Shown in pieces: positions 27,332-37,440 of a DNA stretch of 64,000 nucleotides (positions are counted from its first letter, which is position 1; each line of letters starts with the position of its first letter). This DNA is from Chlorobaculum sp. MV4-Y. GTDB lineage: Bacteria; Bacteroidota; Chlorobiia; Chlorobiales; Chlorobiaceae. The notes below the pieces were generated by a model, which did not search any database, was not told the DNA's origin, and worked only from the letters and a program-made list of their open reading frames with translations. The stretch spans positions 72,501 through 136,500 of the forward strand of contig NZ_CP104202.1 of assembly GCF_025244685.1 (NCBI RefSeq), written 5' to 3'. Both the position numbers and the translations under genes were made by a program.

Positions 27332-29989
27332 ATGAATTCACGAGAGATACGGCAGTCGTTCCTCGATTTTTTTGCTAGCAAGGAGCATCGCATCGTGCGT
27401 TCCGCGCCGGTCATTCCGGCGGAAGACCCGACCCTGTTGTTTACCAATGCCGGCATGAACCAGTTCAAGGATGTTTTTCTCGGCAAGGGCCAGAGGGAGT
27501 ACGTCCGCGCCGCCGATACGCAGAAGTGCATCCGCGCTTCGGGCAAGCACAACGATCTCGAAGATGTCGGCCGCGACACCTATCACCACACCTTTTTCGA
27601 GATGCTCGGCAACTGGTCATTCGGTGACTACTATAAAAAGGAGGCGATTGGCTGGGCGTGGGAGCTGATGACGGAGGTCTGGAAGTTGCCGAAAGAGCGC
27701 CTCTACGCAACGGTCTATCAGGACGACGACGAGAGCCTCGAACTCTGGAAAACAGAGACCGACATCGATCCGTCGCACATCCTGAAGTTTGGCAACAAGG
27801 ACAACTTTTGGGAGATGGGTGAGACCGGCCCGTGCGGCCCCTGCTCGGAAATCCACATCGACCTCACGCCCGACGGTTCGGGCGGACCGCTCGTCAACGT
27901 CGGTGATCACCGCGTTATCGAACTCTGGAACCTCGTTTTCATCCAGTACGACCGTCAGGCCGACGGCACTCTTCAACCGCTGCCGCAGAAGCATGTCGAT
28001 ACCGGCATGGGCTTCGAACGCGTGGCTGCCGTGTTGCAGGGCAAATCCTCGAATTACGATAGTGACGTATTCGCGCCGCTCTTCGAGCGCATCACTGAGC
28101 TGACCGGCGCGGTGTACACCGCTTCTCTCGACAGCCCGACCGACATCGCCATGCGCGTGATCGCCGATCACTGCCGCACCCTCACCTTCGCGCTCTCCGA
28201 TGGCGCGATGCCCGGCAACGAGGGACGTGGCTACGTGCTGCGCCGCATTCTGCGCCGCGCGGTGCGCTACGCGGGCACGCTCGGCTGCCACGAGCCGATC
28301 ATGTATAAAATGGTCGAGGTGCTGGTGCGCACAATGGGTGACGTTTTTCCCGAACTCGAAAAGCAGCAGGCGACGGTCGAAAAGATCATCCGCGCCGAAG
28401 AGGAGAGCTTCTTGGTCACCCTCGGGCGCGGCACTGAAATTTTCAACGCGGTAGTCACCGGGATGAAAACTGCCGGAAGCGCCACCATCTCTGGCGCGGA
28501 CGCCTTCAAGCTCTACGACACCTTCGGCTTTCCGCTCGACCTGACGCGCCTGATGGCCGCCGAAGTGGGCCTCGGCATCGACGAGGAGGGCTTCGAGCAC
28601 TGCATGACGGAGCAGAAGACCCGCGCCCGCATGGATCGGAAGGACAAGATGCAGGTGCCGGACGACGGCGGTGAGTGGCAGCGTTTCGCGGAGGTGCAGC
28701 CGACCGTGTTTGTCGGGTACGAGACGCTCGAAATTGAGGCGAGGCTCGCGGCGGCAAGAGGCAGCGGCGACAGGTTGCTCGTGGTGCTCGACCGCACACC
28801 TTTCTACGCCGAAAGCGGCGGCCAGGTGGGCGACCACGGTACGCTCGAAACCGCCGGATACCGTCTTGATGTCACCGACACGCGCAAGGATGGCGAGCAG
28901 ATCGTCCATGTCGTCACCTCGGCGCATGACAAGGTGCGCGATTGCGCCATAACACCCGCCGACGTGAGCTTCGATGGCGTGGTTTCCGTCGAGGCCGCCG
29001 TTGACCGCGACCGCCGCGTCGCCACCGAGCGCAACCACACCGCGACGCACCTGCTTCACGCCGCCCTGCGCAGGGTGCTCGGCGAGCACGTACAGCAGAA
29101 AGGATCGCTGGTTACGCCCGAGCGCCTGCGCTTTGACTTCAGCCACTTCTCGAAGGTCAGCGCTGACGAACTGGAGCAGGTCGAGCACGAGGTCAACACT
29201 GAGATCCGCAAGGCGGTAGCCGTCACCAAGCACGCCGACGTGCCCTACGAAGAGGCGCTCGCTCTCGGTGCGCTCGCCTTCTTTGGCGACAAGTATGCCG
29301 ACCGCGTGCGCGTGGTCGATGTGCCGGGCATCTCCATCGAGCTCTGCGGCGGCACCCACGTCGGCAACATCGGCCAGATCGGCATGGTCAAGATCGTCAG
29401 CGAATCGTCAGTCGCCGCCGGTATCCGCCGCATCGAGGCGGTCACGGGCGCGTCAGCCGAAGCGCTGCTCTGGCAGGAGTACCGCAACCTTCAGGAGATC
29501 AAGCATTTGCTGAAGCTCAAGGCGGACGAAGAGGCTGGCCCGAAAATCAAGGAGTTGCTCGAAGAGAAAAAGTCGCTCGACAAGCAGCTTCAGGAGAGCC
29601 GCCTCGCCGGATTGCTCGACCGTTTGGCCGCGTCGCTGGCGGGAGGCGAGGAGATCGCCGGATGCCGAGTCATGACCGAGAGGCTCGACGGCGTCGGCGG
29701 TGACGAGCTTCGCCAGGCCGCAGTGGCGCTTCGCGAGCGCGTGCCCTGCGCGGTCGGCCTGCTGTGCAGCGTTGCGGATGGCAAGGTGTCGCTGGTCACG
29801 TTCGCGTCGGACGAAGCGGTCAGATCGCTGAAACTCGATGCGGGCAAGCTGGTGCGCGAAGCTGCGGCGTGCGTCAAGGGCGGCGGCGGCGGAAAGCCCG
29901 AACTGGCGACTGCGGGAGGCAAGGAGCCTCTGGGAATCGACAAGGCCATCGAGGCTTTCGTCGCGTCGGTCAAGGCCGCGTTACAGTGA
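27332..29989 (+). CDS. alaS: Alanyl-tRNA synthetase
   Basis: An 885-residue class II AlaRS, complete. The catalytic domain begins [19 protein letters not shown] and contains the motif 2 region ([26 protein letters not shown]) and [10 protein letters not shown]. The editing domain has the [15 protein letters not shown] zinc-site His motif and the second half of the site in [15 protein letters not shown]. The C-terminal DHHA1 domain ends with the Gly-rich [16 protein letters not shown]. It charges tRNA-Ala. The start at ATG 27332 matches family N-termini; no strong ribosome binding site is visible. Confidence 0.97.
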   Translation: MNSREIRQSFLDFFASKEHRIVRSAPVIPAEDPTLLFTNAGMNQFKDVFLGKGQREYVRAADTQKCIRASGKHNDLEDVGRDTYHHTFFEMLGNWSFGDYYKKEAIGWAWELMTEVWKLPKERLYATVYQDDDESLELWKTETDIDPSHILKFGNKDNFWEMGETGPCGPCSEIHIDLTPDGSGGPLVNVGDHRVIELWNLVFIQYDRQADGTLQPLPQKHVDTGMGFERVAAVLQGKSSNYDSDVFAPLFERITELTGAVYTASLDSPTDIAMRVIADHCRTLTFALSDGAMPGNEGRGYVLRRILRRAVRYAGTLGCHEPIMYKMVEVLVRTMGDVFPELEKQQATVEKIIRAEEESFLVTLGRGTEIFNAVVTGMKTAGSATISGADAFKLYDTFGFPLDLTRLMAAEVGLGIDEEGFEHCMTEQKTRARMDRKDKMQVPDDGGEWQRFAEVQPTVFVGYETLEIEARLAAARGSGDRLLVVLDRTPFYAESGGQVGDHGTLETAGYRLDVTDTRKDGEQIVHVVTSAHDKVRDCAITPADVSFDGVVSVEAAVDRDRRVATERNHTATHLLHAALRRVLGEHVQQKGSLVTPERLRFDFSHFSKVSADELEQVEHEVNTEIRKAVAVTKHADVPYEEALALGALAFFGDKYADRVRVVDVPGISIELCGGTHVGNIGQIGMVKIVSESSVAAGIRRIEAVTGASAEALLWQEYRNLQEIKHLLKLKADEEAGPKIKELLEEKKSLDKQLQESRLAGLLDRLAASLAGGEEIAGCRVMTERLDGVGGDELRQAAVALRERVPCAVGLLCSVADGKVSLVTFASDEAVRSLKLDAGKLVREAAACVKGGGGGKPELATAGGKEPLGIDKAIEAFVASVKAALQ

Positions 29990-30118
29990 TGAACGGTTTG
30001 AAAATGAATGAGTTATGTTGATTCTTGATTGTTTTTCGGACGATGTGAAAAGCCCTCATGCGATGGCTGTCGCTTGGTGCCCATCCGCAATTTGCGGCGT
30101 GCGCTCAAGTCGCGCTCG

Positions 30119-30511
30119 ATGAATAAAAACGAGGAGTCGTGCGTTGATCCGGACGAGTCGTGGAAAAAAGCGGTTGAGACGACGCTTGCCGGAAAGTCGC
30201 CGGCAGGGAACAAGGCATCGGCGAAACGCAAAAAGCGCCTGCTCGTGCCGCGCGAAGAGATTCCGTGGTATCCGATCATCAAGCCAGAGCTTTGCAATGG
30301 CTGCGGTGACTGCAAGGTGCTTTGCAAGCCCGGCGTCTTCGAGCTTGGTGAGCCCGATCCGACTGGCATCCACCGCCCGAAACTCATCGTTGCTCACCCC
30401 ATGAACTGCCTCGTTCTCTGCGACCGCTGCGTACCCATCTGCACCTCCGGCGCAATCGTTCTGCCAAAAAGGAAGATTTCGAGAAGTACGTGGAGTATCT
30501 TGATTAATTGA
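30119..30511 (+). CDS. Ferredoxin-like protein A, 3' end frameshifted
   Basis: A small Fe-S protein, tandem paralogue of the next gene. The core shared with it is [25 protein letters not shown]. Eight Cys lie in two groups, [16 protein letters not shown] and [17 protein letters not shown], suggesting two clusters of 4Fe-4S type. As read, the C-terminus after VLPK is out of frame and ends at 30511. Adding one A to the A-run 30466-30470 restores ...[15 protein letters not shown] with a stop at 30507, matching the [11 protein letters not shown] tail of its neighbour. The start is uncertain: ATG 30119 gives a charged N-terminal extension absent from the paralogue; ATG 30029 is also open. A soluble electron carrier is likely. 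Confidence 0.75.
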   Translation: MNKNEESCVDPDESWKKAVETTLAGKSPAGNKASAKRKKRLLVPREEIPWYPIIKPELCNGCGDCKVLCKPGVFELGEPDPTGIHRPKLIVAHPMNCLVLCDRCVPICTSGAIVLPKRKISRSTWSILIN

Positions 30512-30527
30512 TAATGGGAGTGTGGGG

Positions 30528-30815
30528 ATGAAGAAAAGACTGCTTGTGCCGAGGGAGGAGATTGCATGGTATCCCACCATCGATGAGGATCTTTGCAATG
30601 GCTGTGAAGCCTGTGCTGAGTTCTGTCGCCCCGGCGTGTTTGCGCCCGGCGTTCCTGAGCCGGACGCAGCAGTGGTGAAACGCCCGAAAATGCAGGTGGC
30701 CAACCCCTACAACTGCCTCGTCCTCTGCACTCGCTGCGAGCCCGTCTGCCCTTCCGGCGCGATCACGCTGCCCGATCCGCACGAGTTCGAGTGTTTCGTG
30801 GAGTATGTTGAGTAG
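30528..30815 (+). CDS. Ferredoxin-like protein B
   Basis: A 95-residue Fe-S protein ([20 protein letters not shown]), beginning at ATG 30528 with GGGAG seven nt upstream. GTG 30522 is an alternative. The Cys groups [16 protein letters not shown] and [17 protein letters not shown] resemble the two halves of a bacterial-type 2[4Fe-4S] ferredoxin with a long loop between them. It is intact, unlike the preceding paralogue, and lies about 20 nt behind it, so the two form a tandem duplication and probably one transcript. Redox partner unknown. Confidence 0.8.
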   Translation: MKKRLLVPREEIAWYPTIDEDLCNGCEACAEFCRPGVFAPGVPEPDAAVVKRPKMQVANPYNCLVLCTRCEPVCPSGAITLPDPHEFECFVEYVE

Positions 30816-30899
30816 TCAGCGGGAAGACACTGGTTTGACAGGAGTTGCAACCAGATTCTCGGCAATTTTCTGATATGTTCTGGAATATGGTCTTGAGGA

Positions 30900-31639
30900 T
30901 TATAACGAAGACTTTTTGAATATGGTATTCGGGATATGAATGATGGCCGTCATGATATATTTCCAGAACCACGGGGTATAAAGAACGTCCTTTTCTTTTC
31001 AATTGCATTGATAATATCGCTGGCGATCTGATCTGGCTTTGCTAAAAGAATGTCCGGTGCGGAAATGCCTTCTGTCATAGGTGTTTCGACCATGCCGGGC
31101 TTAATGGTCAGCACGTGAACACCGCTTTTGTGAAGGCGGGCACGAAGTCCCTCGCAGAAGGTCGTGACGGCGGCCTTCGCTGTTCCATAGACATAGTTGG
31201 ATGGCCGTCCCCGATCACCCGCAACAGAACTGATCACGGCGATTGTGCCATGGTGCTGTTGTTCCATGATGTTTGCTATGTAGGTAAGTAACGATATCGT
31301 GCTCAGTGCATTGGTCTGAAGTTCTTTCAGCGCCAGCTCAGGGTCGGTTTCACACTTTTTTTGATTGCCAAGAGTGCCGTGGGCAATAAGAACTGTGTCG
31401 AAAGAACCTATCGTAGCCTTTGCTTTTTCGAGTACAGTCCGGTGGTTCGCTGTGTCGTTCGCATCAAACAGGGCGGTTTCAACAGCAGATGCGCCTCTGA
31501 CAAGCAGATCTGAAGCGATGGTCTTCAGGCGCTCTTCATTGCGGGCGAGCAGATAAAACCGATGGCCGTTTGCTGCAAATTGTTGCGCCGTCGCTTCAGC
31601 GATAGCGGATGTTGCGCCGATGATAAGGATATTCTGCAT
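30900..31639 (-). CDS. DprE2-like short-chain dehydrogenase, 3' end frameshifted
   Basis: An SDR with the N-terminal Rossmann motif GATSAIAEATAQQFA, SSVAGDRGRPSNYVYGTAKAAV with the catalytic Ser/Tyr/Lys, and TIKPGMVETPM. This pattern is typical of DprE2, the reductase that finishes epimerisation of decaprenylphosphoryl-ribose to -arabinose. As read, the frame ends early at 30950 with an atypical tail. Inserting one A in the run at 30991-30994 restores KKKDVLYTPWFWKYIM and a membrane-proximal C-terminus ending at 30900, as in family members. The ATG overlaps the DprE1-like stop (TGATG). Last gene of a four-gene minus-strand operon. Confidence 0.8.
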
Positions 31640-32946
31640 CAGTCAAGTCCCAGGCGTTGTGATTGCATTGAGAGGAATGTATGTCGGGCACCATATTGCT
31701 GCCTGATATTCTGAAACTCTTCCCATTTCGGGTAGCATTTTCTGAAGGTTTCAGTGTTCATCCTTGCGTCTTTTGTCAGATAGAGCCTGCCCCCATGATC
31801 GAGTACCATGGCATCAAGCCGGTCAAGAAGCGGAAACAGATTCGGTTCGATTTTAAAGTCGAGAGCGAGGGTATAACCTTCCATCGGAAAGCTCAGCAGG
31901 TTACGGTTCTCTTTGCCGAATGCTTTGAGCACGGCAAGAAATGAACCTTTTTTCGAGTTGACAATGGTACGAAGAATCAAGTCCATGGCTTGTAGGCCGG
32001 CCTCTTTCGGAATAACGAACTGATATTGGGTAAAGCCGTTTTTGCCATACATCCGGTTCCAGTGACCAATTCCGTCAAGCGGATAGAAAAACGGATCGTA
32101 ATGAACCGTTGCATGCGTTTCCCGTTGCCTTACTTTGTGATAGTACAGTGTATTGAATGCTTTTATGGAGTATGGGTTCAGGATGAACGACGGCAGATCG
32201 AGAGGCACCGAAAGCCCAGGATTATGATGAGCGGCAAGTGCTCCATGTTCTGCGTGCTTGCCGGTCATGAGCAGTGATCGGCCAAGCTTTTCGCCGCTGG
32301 AGATGCAATCGATCCAGGCTACGGAATAGGGCTGTTCAGCCTGTTTTTCAAAGAGTTCAAAGCTTTCTCTGAGGTTGGCTGATTTGAAGGTGACCTGGTC
32401 GATGTAAGCGCTTTTTATCGGTGTGAGGCGAATCGCTGCTGAAAGGATGATTCCGGTAAGTCCCATACCGCCACAGGTCGCATGGAAGAGTTGCACCTGC
32501 TCATGAGGAGAGCAGCGGATAATCTCCCCTGAGCCGGTCAGGAGATCAAGAAAATCAACGTGATCACAGAAACAGCCGTCGATGTGGTGATTTTTTCCGT
32601 GGATGTCACTGGCGATAGCCCCGCCGACAGTCACCTGTTTTGTGCCGGGTGTTACCGGTAAAAACCAGCCACGCGGTACGAAAACTTCCAGAATCTCGGC
32701 AAGGCTGACGCCTGACTGGCAATGAAGCAGACCCGACTGCGGCTCAAAAGAGAGCATATGGTTCAGACGGAGCGTTTTTACCATCCGCTTGCCAAGTGAG
32801 CTGTCGCCATAGCTCCGGCCAAGCCCTCTCGGAGTAACGCAATCATAACTCTCGGTTCCGATGAGGTCTTGTAGTGCTTTTTCGGTAGAAGGTGTCAGTG
32901 CCTGTGCTTCAATTTCAGGGTATTTTCCCCATCCGGACATTTTCAT
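31639..32946 (-). CDS. DprE1-like FAD-binding oxidase
   Basis: A 435-residue oxidase of the FAD_binding_4 (VAO) type. The FAD-binding part includes TPRGLGRSYGDSSLG, PVTPGTKQVTVGGAIASDIHGKNHH and FHATCGGMGLTGII, all characteristic of DprE1-like decaprenylphosphoryl-beta-D-ribose 2-oxidases; the C-terminal substrate domain ends YGARHTFLSMQSQRLGLD. DprE1 makes the keto intermediate reduced by DprE2. The gene overlaps the upstream GtrA stop by ATGA and the downstream SDR by one base, so translation is tightly coupled. The product is probably an arabinose donor for cell-envelope glycans, inferred from the operon. Confidence 0.85.
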   Translation of the reverse strand: MKMSGWGKYPEIEAQALTPSTEKALQDLIGTESYDCVTPRGLGRSYGDSSLGKRMVKTLRLNHMLSFEPQSGLLHCQSGVSLAEILEVFVPRGWFLPVTPGTKQVTVGGAIASDIHGKNHHIDGCFCDHVDFLDLLTGSGEIIRCSPHEQVQLFHATCGGMGLTGIILSAAIRLTPIKSAYIDQVTFKSANLRESFELFEKQAEQPYSVAWIDCISSGEKLGRSLLMTGKHAEHGALAAHHNPGLSVPLDLPSFILNPYSIKAFNTLYYHKVRQRETHATVHYDPFFYPLDGIGHWNRMYGKNGFTQYQFVIPKEAGLQAMDLILRTIVNSKKGSFLAVLKAFGKENRNLLSFPMEGYTLALDFKIEPNLFPLLDRLDAMVLDHGGRLYLTKDARMNTETFRKCYPKWEEFQNIRQQYGARHTFLSMQSQRLGLD

Positions 32947-33347
32947 GCAGCGATCTCCTGTTTAAAAACAAATCGCTTGTCGAGCTGGTATTTTGATACG
33001 TATCCGATTGCCAGGCCGATAACAGCACCAAGATATCTTGATTCTCTCGTATGGTAAAGATGGTTGAACCCAAACTCAAAGCTCCAGAAGATCAGTGTGG
33101 TAACCCCTCCCATCATGCTATAAAGCAGGAATGTCTGGGTGTCATGAATCGGGTTTTCAGCTTTAAACAGAAAGATATAGCGCTTGTCAAGCATGTATTT
33201 GAGCAATAGACCTGCAATAGTGCCGAGACCAACTGAAATGGCTATGGCATACGGGCCGGAATAGTATCGGATAGCTATATCCTGAACCTCTATATTCGCG
33301 GCGGTCGCCAATATTGCAAAAAGAGTGTATAACGCAGAGATTTTCAT
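32943..33347 (-). CDS. GtrA-family membrane protein
   Basis: A 134-residue protein with four predicted membrane segments and the GtrA-type loop motifs KYMLDKRYIF and KYQLDKRFVF at the ends of helices 2 and 4. GtrA-like proteins are thought to help move polyprenyl-phosphate sugars across the membrane. Between the prenyltransferase and the DprE1-like gene it would fit flipping of the lipid-linked pentose, as proposed for mycobacterial Rv3789-type proteins. It ends in an ATGA overlap with the next gene. Confidence 0.82.
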   Translation of the reverse strand: MKISALYTLFAILATAANIEVQDIAIRYYSGPYAIAISVGLGTIAGLLLKYMLDKRYIFLFKAENPIHDTQTFLLYSMMGGVTTLIFWSFEFGFNHLYHTRESRYLGAVIGLAIGYVSKYQLDKRFVFKQEIAA

Positions 33348-33363
33348 TGCGCATCAAAATATC

Positions 33364-34791
33364 TTAAACAAGAATGGCCAGGAAAAATACAAACGCGAAA
33401 AGGGCGGCGGTTACCAGGCTTGTGCGATCTTTGATGGCAAACAGGACAGGGTCATCGTGCATCTGGCCACGGTGAGTGAGCATCCACATACGGCTGATCC
33501 AGAAAAGCAGGATAGGGCAGGCAAGCCAGATCAGCTCATGAGTTTTGTACATCGCAATGGTTCTTGCATCCTGGATGTACAGCGCAAGCACCAGTATTGA
33601 CAGGTATCCTGAGGCCGTGCCGAGACTGGCGATGATTTGAATATCACTCGGGTAGTAGCCACGACCGCTGATTTTTGCCGTATCACCTTTTGCCTGCAGG
33701 TCCAGTAATTCAGCATAACGTTTGAGCATGGCAAGGCTAAGGAAAAAGAAGACGGAGAATGCGAGTATCCAGAATGTCGGTACAATAGAACAGGCGAATG
33801 CGCCGGCAAGAATCCGCACGGTATAGAGGCCTGCCAGCATGATGGTGTCAACCAGAGGGATCTTTTTCAGGTACTGGGAATAGAAAACAGACAGCAGATA
33901 GTAGGTGACGAGTGAAATCGTGAATGCCGTGGATAACAGCATCAGCGACGCGGATAATGAAACCAGGAAAAGCAGCGGAGCTGCAATCAGTCCGGTCAGA
34001 ATTGGCAGTTCGCCCGAGGCGAGCGGCCGGTTGCGTTTTCTGGGATGGTGCCGGTCACATTCCAGATCGAGCAGGTCATTGATCAGGTAGCCGCTCGATG
34101 CGGTCATGGAAAAAAGGACGAACGCCAGCAACGCATCGGCGATAAGGGTGATATTGCTGAGCTGATGCGAAGCGATGAGCGGAATGAAGAGCAGAAGATT
34201 TTTCAGCCACTGGTGTGGGCGCAAGGCTCGGAAAAAGGTTTGCAGGGCGTTTTGCCTTGTTTGGAAGACACGGGCAACACTCCCTTGCAGGTCCATCTTT
34301 TTTTTGACTCCGGGTTCAGGATCGGCAAGGTAGGTCTTGTCAGCCGCATTCCAGACGACCACATCGTCATGGGAATTTCCAATGTAGTCAAATCCCTTTT
34401 CCCCGAACTGATCGATCAGGCAGTCTCTTTTTGACCGCGACGACAAATTGATGCCGTTTTCAGTGGCAATGACAAGATCGAACAATCCTAAATGTTCGGC
34501 GATCTTCTCGGCAAAAGTCCTGTGCGTGGCGGTGGCAAGGACGATCTGGCGCTGTTCCCGCTTTGCCTGTTTGATGAAATCGATAACCTCTGTGTTATAG
34601 GGTAGCGCCTCAACCGACAGGTCAACCCTTTCGGCAAGCCGGGTTTTCAGGATCGCTTTTCCTTCCAGCAGCCAGAACGGGATGTGAAACACGGGTCTGA
34701 TGCCCTTTTTCGAATAGGCGAGCACGGACTCGATGAGCATGTCCGAACGTAACAGGGTTCCGTCAAGATCCACAACCAGCGGTTTGTTCAT
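33364..34791 (-). CDS. HAD-UbiA fusion, probable polyprenyl-phosphate phosphoribosyl transferase/phosphatase
   Basis: A 475-residue two-domain protein. Residues about 1-190 are a HAD phosphatase (VVDLDGTLLRSDML, with nucleophile and acid Asp). Residues about 190-475 are a UbiA-type polytopic prenyltransferase with the Asp-rich NDLLDLECDRHHPRKRNRPLASGELP. Family knowledge: DPPR synthase (UbiA) attaches phosphoribose to a polyprenyl phosphate and a phosphatase then removes the 5-phosphate. Here both are fused, so one protein could make polyprenylphosphoryl-ribose for the DprE1/DprE2-like pair downstream. First gene of the operon. Confidence 0.8.
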   Translation of the reverse strand: MNKPLVVDLDGTLLRSDMLIESVLAYSKKGIRPVFHIPFWLLEGKAILKTRLAERVDLSVEALPYNTEVIDFIKQAKREQRQIVLATATHRTFAEKIAEHLGLFDLVIATENGINLSSRSKRDCLIDQFGEKGFDYIGNSHDDVVVWNAADKTYLADPEPGVKKKMDLQGSVARVFQTRQNALQTFFRALRPHQWLKNLLLFIPLIASHQLSNITLIADALLAFVLFSMTASSGYLINDLLDLECDRHHPRKRNRPLASGELPILTGLIAAPLLFLVSLSASLMLLSTAFTISLVTYYLLSVFYSQYLKKIPLVDTIMLAGLYTVRILAGAFACSIVPTFWILAFSVFFFLSLAMLKRYAELLDLQAKGDTAKISGRGYYPSDIQIIASLGTASGYLSILVLALYIQDARTIAMYKTHELIWLACPILLFWISRMWMLTHRGQMHDDPVLFAIKDRTSLVTAALFAFVFFLAILV

Positions 34792-34939
34792 GGGAGCAAA
34801 ACTCTGTTATAGATTGAGGATAGAGAGCCGATAAGCTGCTTTCATGAACAATATATCATAAAAGAACTGTTCTTCGGGAACATGAGGGGGTACTGACGGC
34901 AGGCCTCGGGATTTCGGCACGCCGGGAACGATGGATTCT

Positions 34940-36162
34940 CTACACCTCCAGCGAATCCCGATCCCTGAACCCCATTAAATAAAGAATCGCGTCGAGACCC
35001 AGCGTCGAGATCGACTGCCGCGCGGTTTCGCGCACGATGGGCTTGGCGCGGAAGGCGATGCCGAGGCCCGCTTTGCCGAGCATGGGGAGGTCGTTGGCGC
35101 CGTCGCCGACCGCCACGGTCTGTTCGAGGCGGATGTGCTCCGTGGCGGCGATCTGTTCGAGCAGCGCCGCTTTGCGCTTGCCGTCCACCACCTGGCCGAT
35201 GACGTTGCCGGTCATTTTGCCGTCCACGATCTCCAGCTCGTTGGCGAAGACGTAGTCGATGTTGAGCTTTTTCTGCAAATAGCGCCCGAAGTAGGTGAAG
35301 CCGCCGGAGAGGATGGCGGTTTTGAAGCCGAGTCGGTGCAGGTTGTGGAAGAGGTGCTCCGCGCCTTCGGTCAGTTGCAGGCGCTCGGCCACCTTCTGCA
35401 ACGTCGATTCCTCAAGACCCGCCAGCGTGCCGACGCGTTTTTCAGACTTTCGGTGAAATCGAGTTCGCCGCGCATCGCCTGCTCGGTGATTGCCGAGACC
35501 AGCTCGCCCGATCCGGCCTCTTTGGCCAGTTCGTCGATCACCTCTGACGTAATCAAGGTCGAGTCCATGTCGAACACCACGAGCCGCCGCGTCCGCCGGA
35601 AGATGTTGTCCTCCTGGAAAGCGATGTCGATGCCGAGGCTGTTGGTGATTGCCAGCATTTCGGCCCTGAACTGCTCTTCGTTTGCGGGCGCGCCCCGCAG
35701 CGAAAACTCGATGCAAGCCTTCGTGTTGCCCGAATCGCGCTCCTCTTTGAGCGGCAGGCGGCCCGAGAGGCGGCTGATGGTGTCGATGTTGAAGCCGTGG
35801 CTGGCGACCAGCGTGGTGACCCGTTCGAGATGCTCCGATGTAATTTTCCTGCCGAGCAGCGAGAGCAGGTAGCGCGGCTTGCCCTGTTCGCCGACCCATT
35901 TGTGGTAGTCGCGCGTCGTGATGGGCGAAAAATCGATTTCGAGCTTGAGCGTGTGCGCCGTGAAGAGCAGGTCTTTCAGGATCGGCGCGGAGACTGACTC
36001 TTTCGGCACTTCGATGAGCATTCCGAGCGAGAGGTGGTTGTGAATGACCGACTGGCCGATGTCGAGTACCGGCACGTCGTAGCGAGCAAGCACTTCGGTG
36101 ATCTTGGAGGTCAGGCCCGGCTTGTCCGGCCCGGAAATATTGATGAGCAGCAGTTCGCGCAT
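34940..36162 (-). CDS. serB: Phosphoserine phosphatase with ACT domains, frameshifted
   Basis: SerB (phosphoserine to serine). From ATG 36162 (MRELLLINISGPDKPGLTSK) the protein has two ACT-like regulatory domains (about 1-80 and 90-165) and then the HAD catalytic domain with VVFDMDSTLITSEVIDELA. The frame breaks after LDFTESLKN; the remainder (KRVGTLAGLEESTLQKV... VGDGANDLPMLGKAGLGIAF) lies in another frame to 34940. One extra A in the run at 35438-35442 (T5 on the plus strand) restores a 407-residue SerB. Catalytic residues are all present, so a sequencing deletion is likely. Stands alone, 148 bp before the HAD-UbiA operon on the same strand. Confidence 0.88.
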
Positions 36163-36322
36163 GGTGCTGGAAATCTCGGTTAGCCCCTCGTTGAGCGGAG
36201 GGAGAGCGGCAAGGCATTGTCTTGTAATGGCTTATGGCGTCGCCCGGTTTGCGGGAGAAGCACGGGGAAAGATAGCGTTGTTTTGCGAACCTGCAAAAAG
36301 AGGGGGAGAGGGCGGGGCTGGG

Positions 36323-36361
36323 TTTTTGACGAAGTGCGAACGTTGTTTACATTTTTAAAAT
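36323..36361. promoter_or_regulatory. Copy 1 of a 39-bp conserved intergenic element
   Basis: This stretch, starting TTTTTGACGAAGTGCGAA, is identical at 34 of 39 positions to 62955-62993. It lies 161 bp upstream of serB (minus strand) and 42 bp upstream of a toxin-antitoxin pair (plus strand). On the plus strand it can be read as TTGACG-17 bp-ACATTT, a possible promoter. Confidence 0.5.
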
Positions 36362-36402
36362 GAATCAGATTTCTGATGAAATGAGCAAAGTGAAGGAGTC
36401 GA

Positions 36403-36648
36403 ATGATGATTAAAACCGAGGCGGACAGGATACTGAGCAATGCGCTCAGGCAAACAGATACCGAACGGGCGCGGATAGCGGAGGCTTTGATCGCCAGTCT
36501 CGATGCGCCAGTGGATGAGAACGTAGATCGAGCCTGGCAGATCGAGATTGAGAGGCGAATTCACGATCTCGACTCGGGTGTTGCGAGAAGCATTCCGTGG
36601 GAAGAGGTTCGGGACAGACTTTACCGAAACGCTAATGTACAGCGTTGA
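36403..36648 (+). CDS. Addiction-module antitoxin (TIGR02574-like)
   Basis: An 81-residue acidic helical protein (MMIKTEADRILSNALRQTDT), resembling the TIGR02574/DUF addiction-module component family: an N-terminal helix with ARIAEALIASLD and a C-terminal W-x-x-E-I-E-R-R-I segment followed by IPWEEVRDRL. AAGGAG lies 4-7 nt before the two adjacent start codons 36403/36406. Its stop lies 14 nt inside the next gene, typical of co-translated antitoxin-toxin pairs. It should neutralise the ParE/RelE-type partner and repress its own promoter. Confidence 0.8.
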   Translation: MMIKTEADRILSNALRQTDTERARIAEALIASLDAPVDENVDRAWQIEIERRIHDLDSGVARSIPWEEVRDRLYRNANVQR

Positions 36649-36946
36649 AGTCCATCACGAGGGTTATGCTGAACTGGAGTACTTCCGCTTATGGTACGAA
36701 GAGCGAGCAGTAAATCTCGGGACAGAATTCATCATCGACGTTGATCGGGCCATTGAGAAAGTACGGGAATCTCCTTCGGCTTGGCCTTTTCTCTACGAAG
36801 ACCGCAGCATCAGACGCTACCTTGTTTACCGCTTTCCGTATGGCGTGATTTATCGTGTCAAAGATCGGCTTATTCAGATCATTGCCGTGATGCATCTGCG
36901 CCGCCATCCTGATTACTGGCGAGGGAGAGTGCTGAAAGGGGAATGA
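36635..36946 (+). CDS. ParE/RelE-type toxin
   Basis: A 103-residue toxin from ATG 36635 (MYSVEVHHEGYAELEYFRLW). The ParE/RelE fold pattern is clear: N-terminal amphipathic helices with AEYF-like acidic residues, FIIDVDRAIEKVRESPSAWPFLY, then IRRYLVYRFPYGVIYRVKDRLIQIIAVMHLRRHPDYW, the typical strand block ending with R-x-H-P-x-x-W. Such toxins act on gyrase or mRNA; the sequence does not decide which. It overlaps the antitoxin by 14 nt. Confidence 0.85.
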   Translation: MYSVEVHHEGYAELEYFRLWYEERAVNLGTEFIIDVDRAIEKVRESPSAWPFLYEDRSIRRYLVYRFPYGVIYRVKDRLIQIIAVMHLRRHPDYWRGRVLKGE

Positions 36947-37016
36947 GATTGACAAATGACACTAATAGAACCTGCCGCTAAAAGAAAGCTTGAGTAAACA
37001 CTTAGATATTATACGC

Positions 37017-37328
37017 ATGAGCCGCTTGGAAAACAGAAAACGCAGCGACTTCAATTATTGGCTTGTTAGTGCAGGACTCATGGCAGTCGCGTTGTTTGTT
37101 TCCCAACCATTCAATGTTCTCATTTTTCTTGCGGCTATATTTGCAATATGCTGGGAAATATCCGATCGCCTTCGTGAGCAGTACTACATACACGAATCAG
37201 TGAATGAAAATTTGGAGAGACTTGTGGAGTTGCTTGAAAGAACAGAGCGAAATACAGAGGAAGTCTCAGGATACCTGTATCAGAAAACTCCTCAGTACCA
37301 AGAATATTTAGCGGAACTAGAACGGTAG
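37017..37328 (+). CDS. Small membrane protein of unknown function
   Basis: 103 residues from ATG 37017 (MSRLENRKRSDFNYWLVSAG); TTG 36990 would add nine residues. Two adjacent hydrophobic stretches (about 13-27 and 30-45) suggest a membrane hairpin, followed by a charged coiled-coil tail (NENLERLVELLERTERNTEE). I do not recognise a family. It lies just behind the toxin-antitoxin pair in a lower-GC accessory patch, possibly acquired with it. Confidence 0.55.
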   Translation: MSRLENRKRSDFNYWLVSAGLMAVALFVSQPFNVLIFLAAIFAICWEISDRLREQYYIHESVNENLERLVELLERTERNTEEVSGYLYQKTPQYQEYLAELER

Positions 37329-37440
37329 CCGGTAGCGCCTATAACAACTTTACCCAACGGTTAACCTAATGCCCAATAAAGCGTTGCAGAGTTTAGTTTT
37401 AACTTGGCTATCGTCCTCCAATTCGTTTTCTTTCCAACCA

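Noticed and set aside
27617-29359. A 580-codon minus-strand frame
   Set aside because: Antisense to alaS; His/Glu/Val-rich composition typical of a shadow frame.
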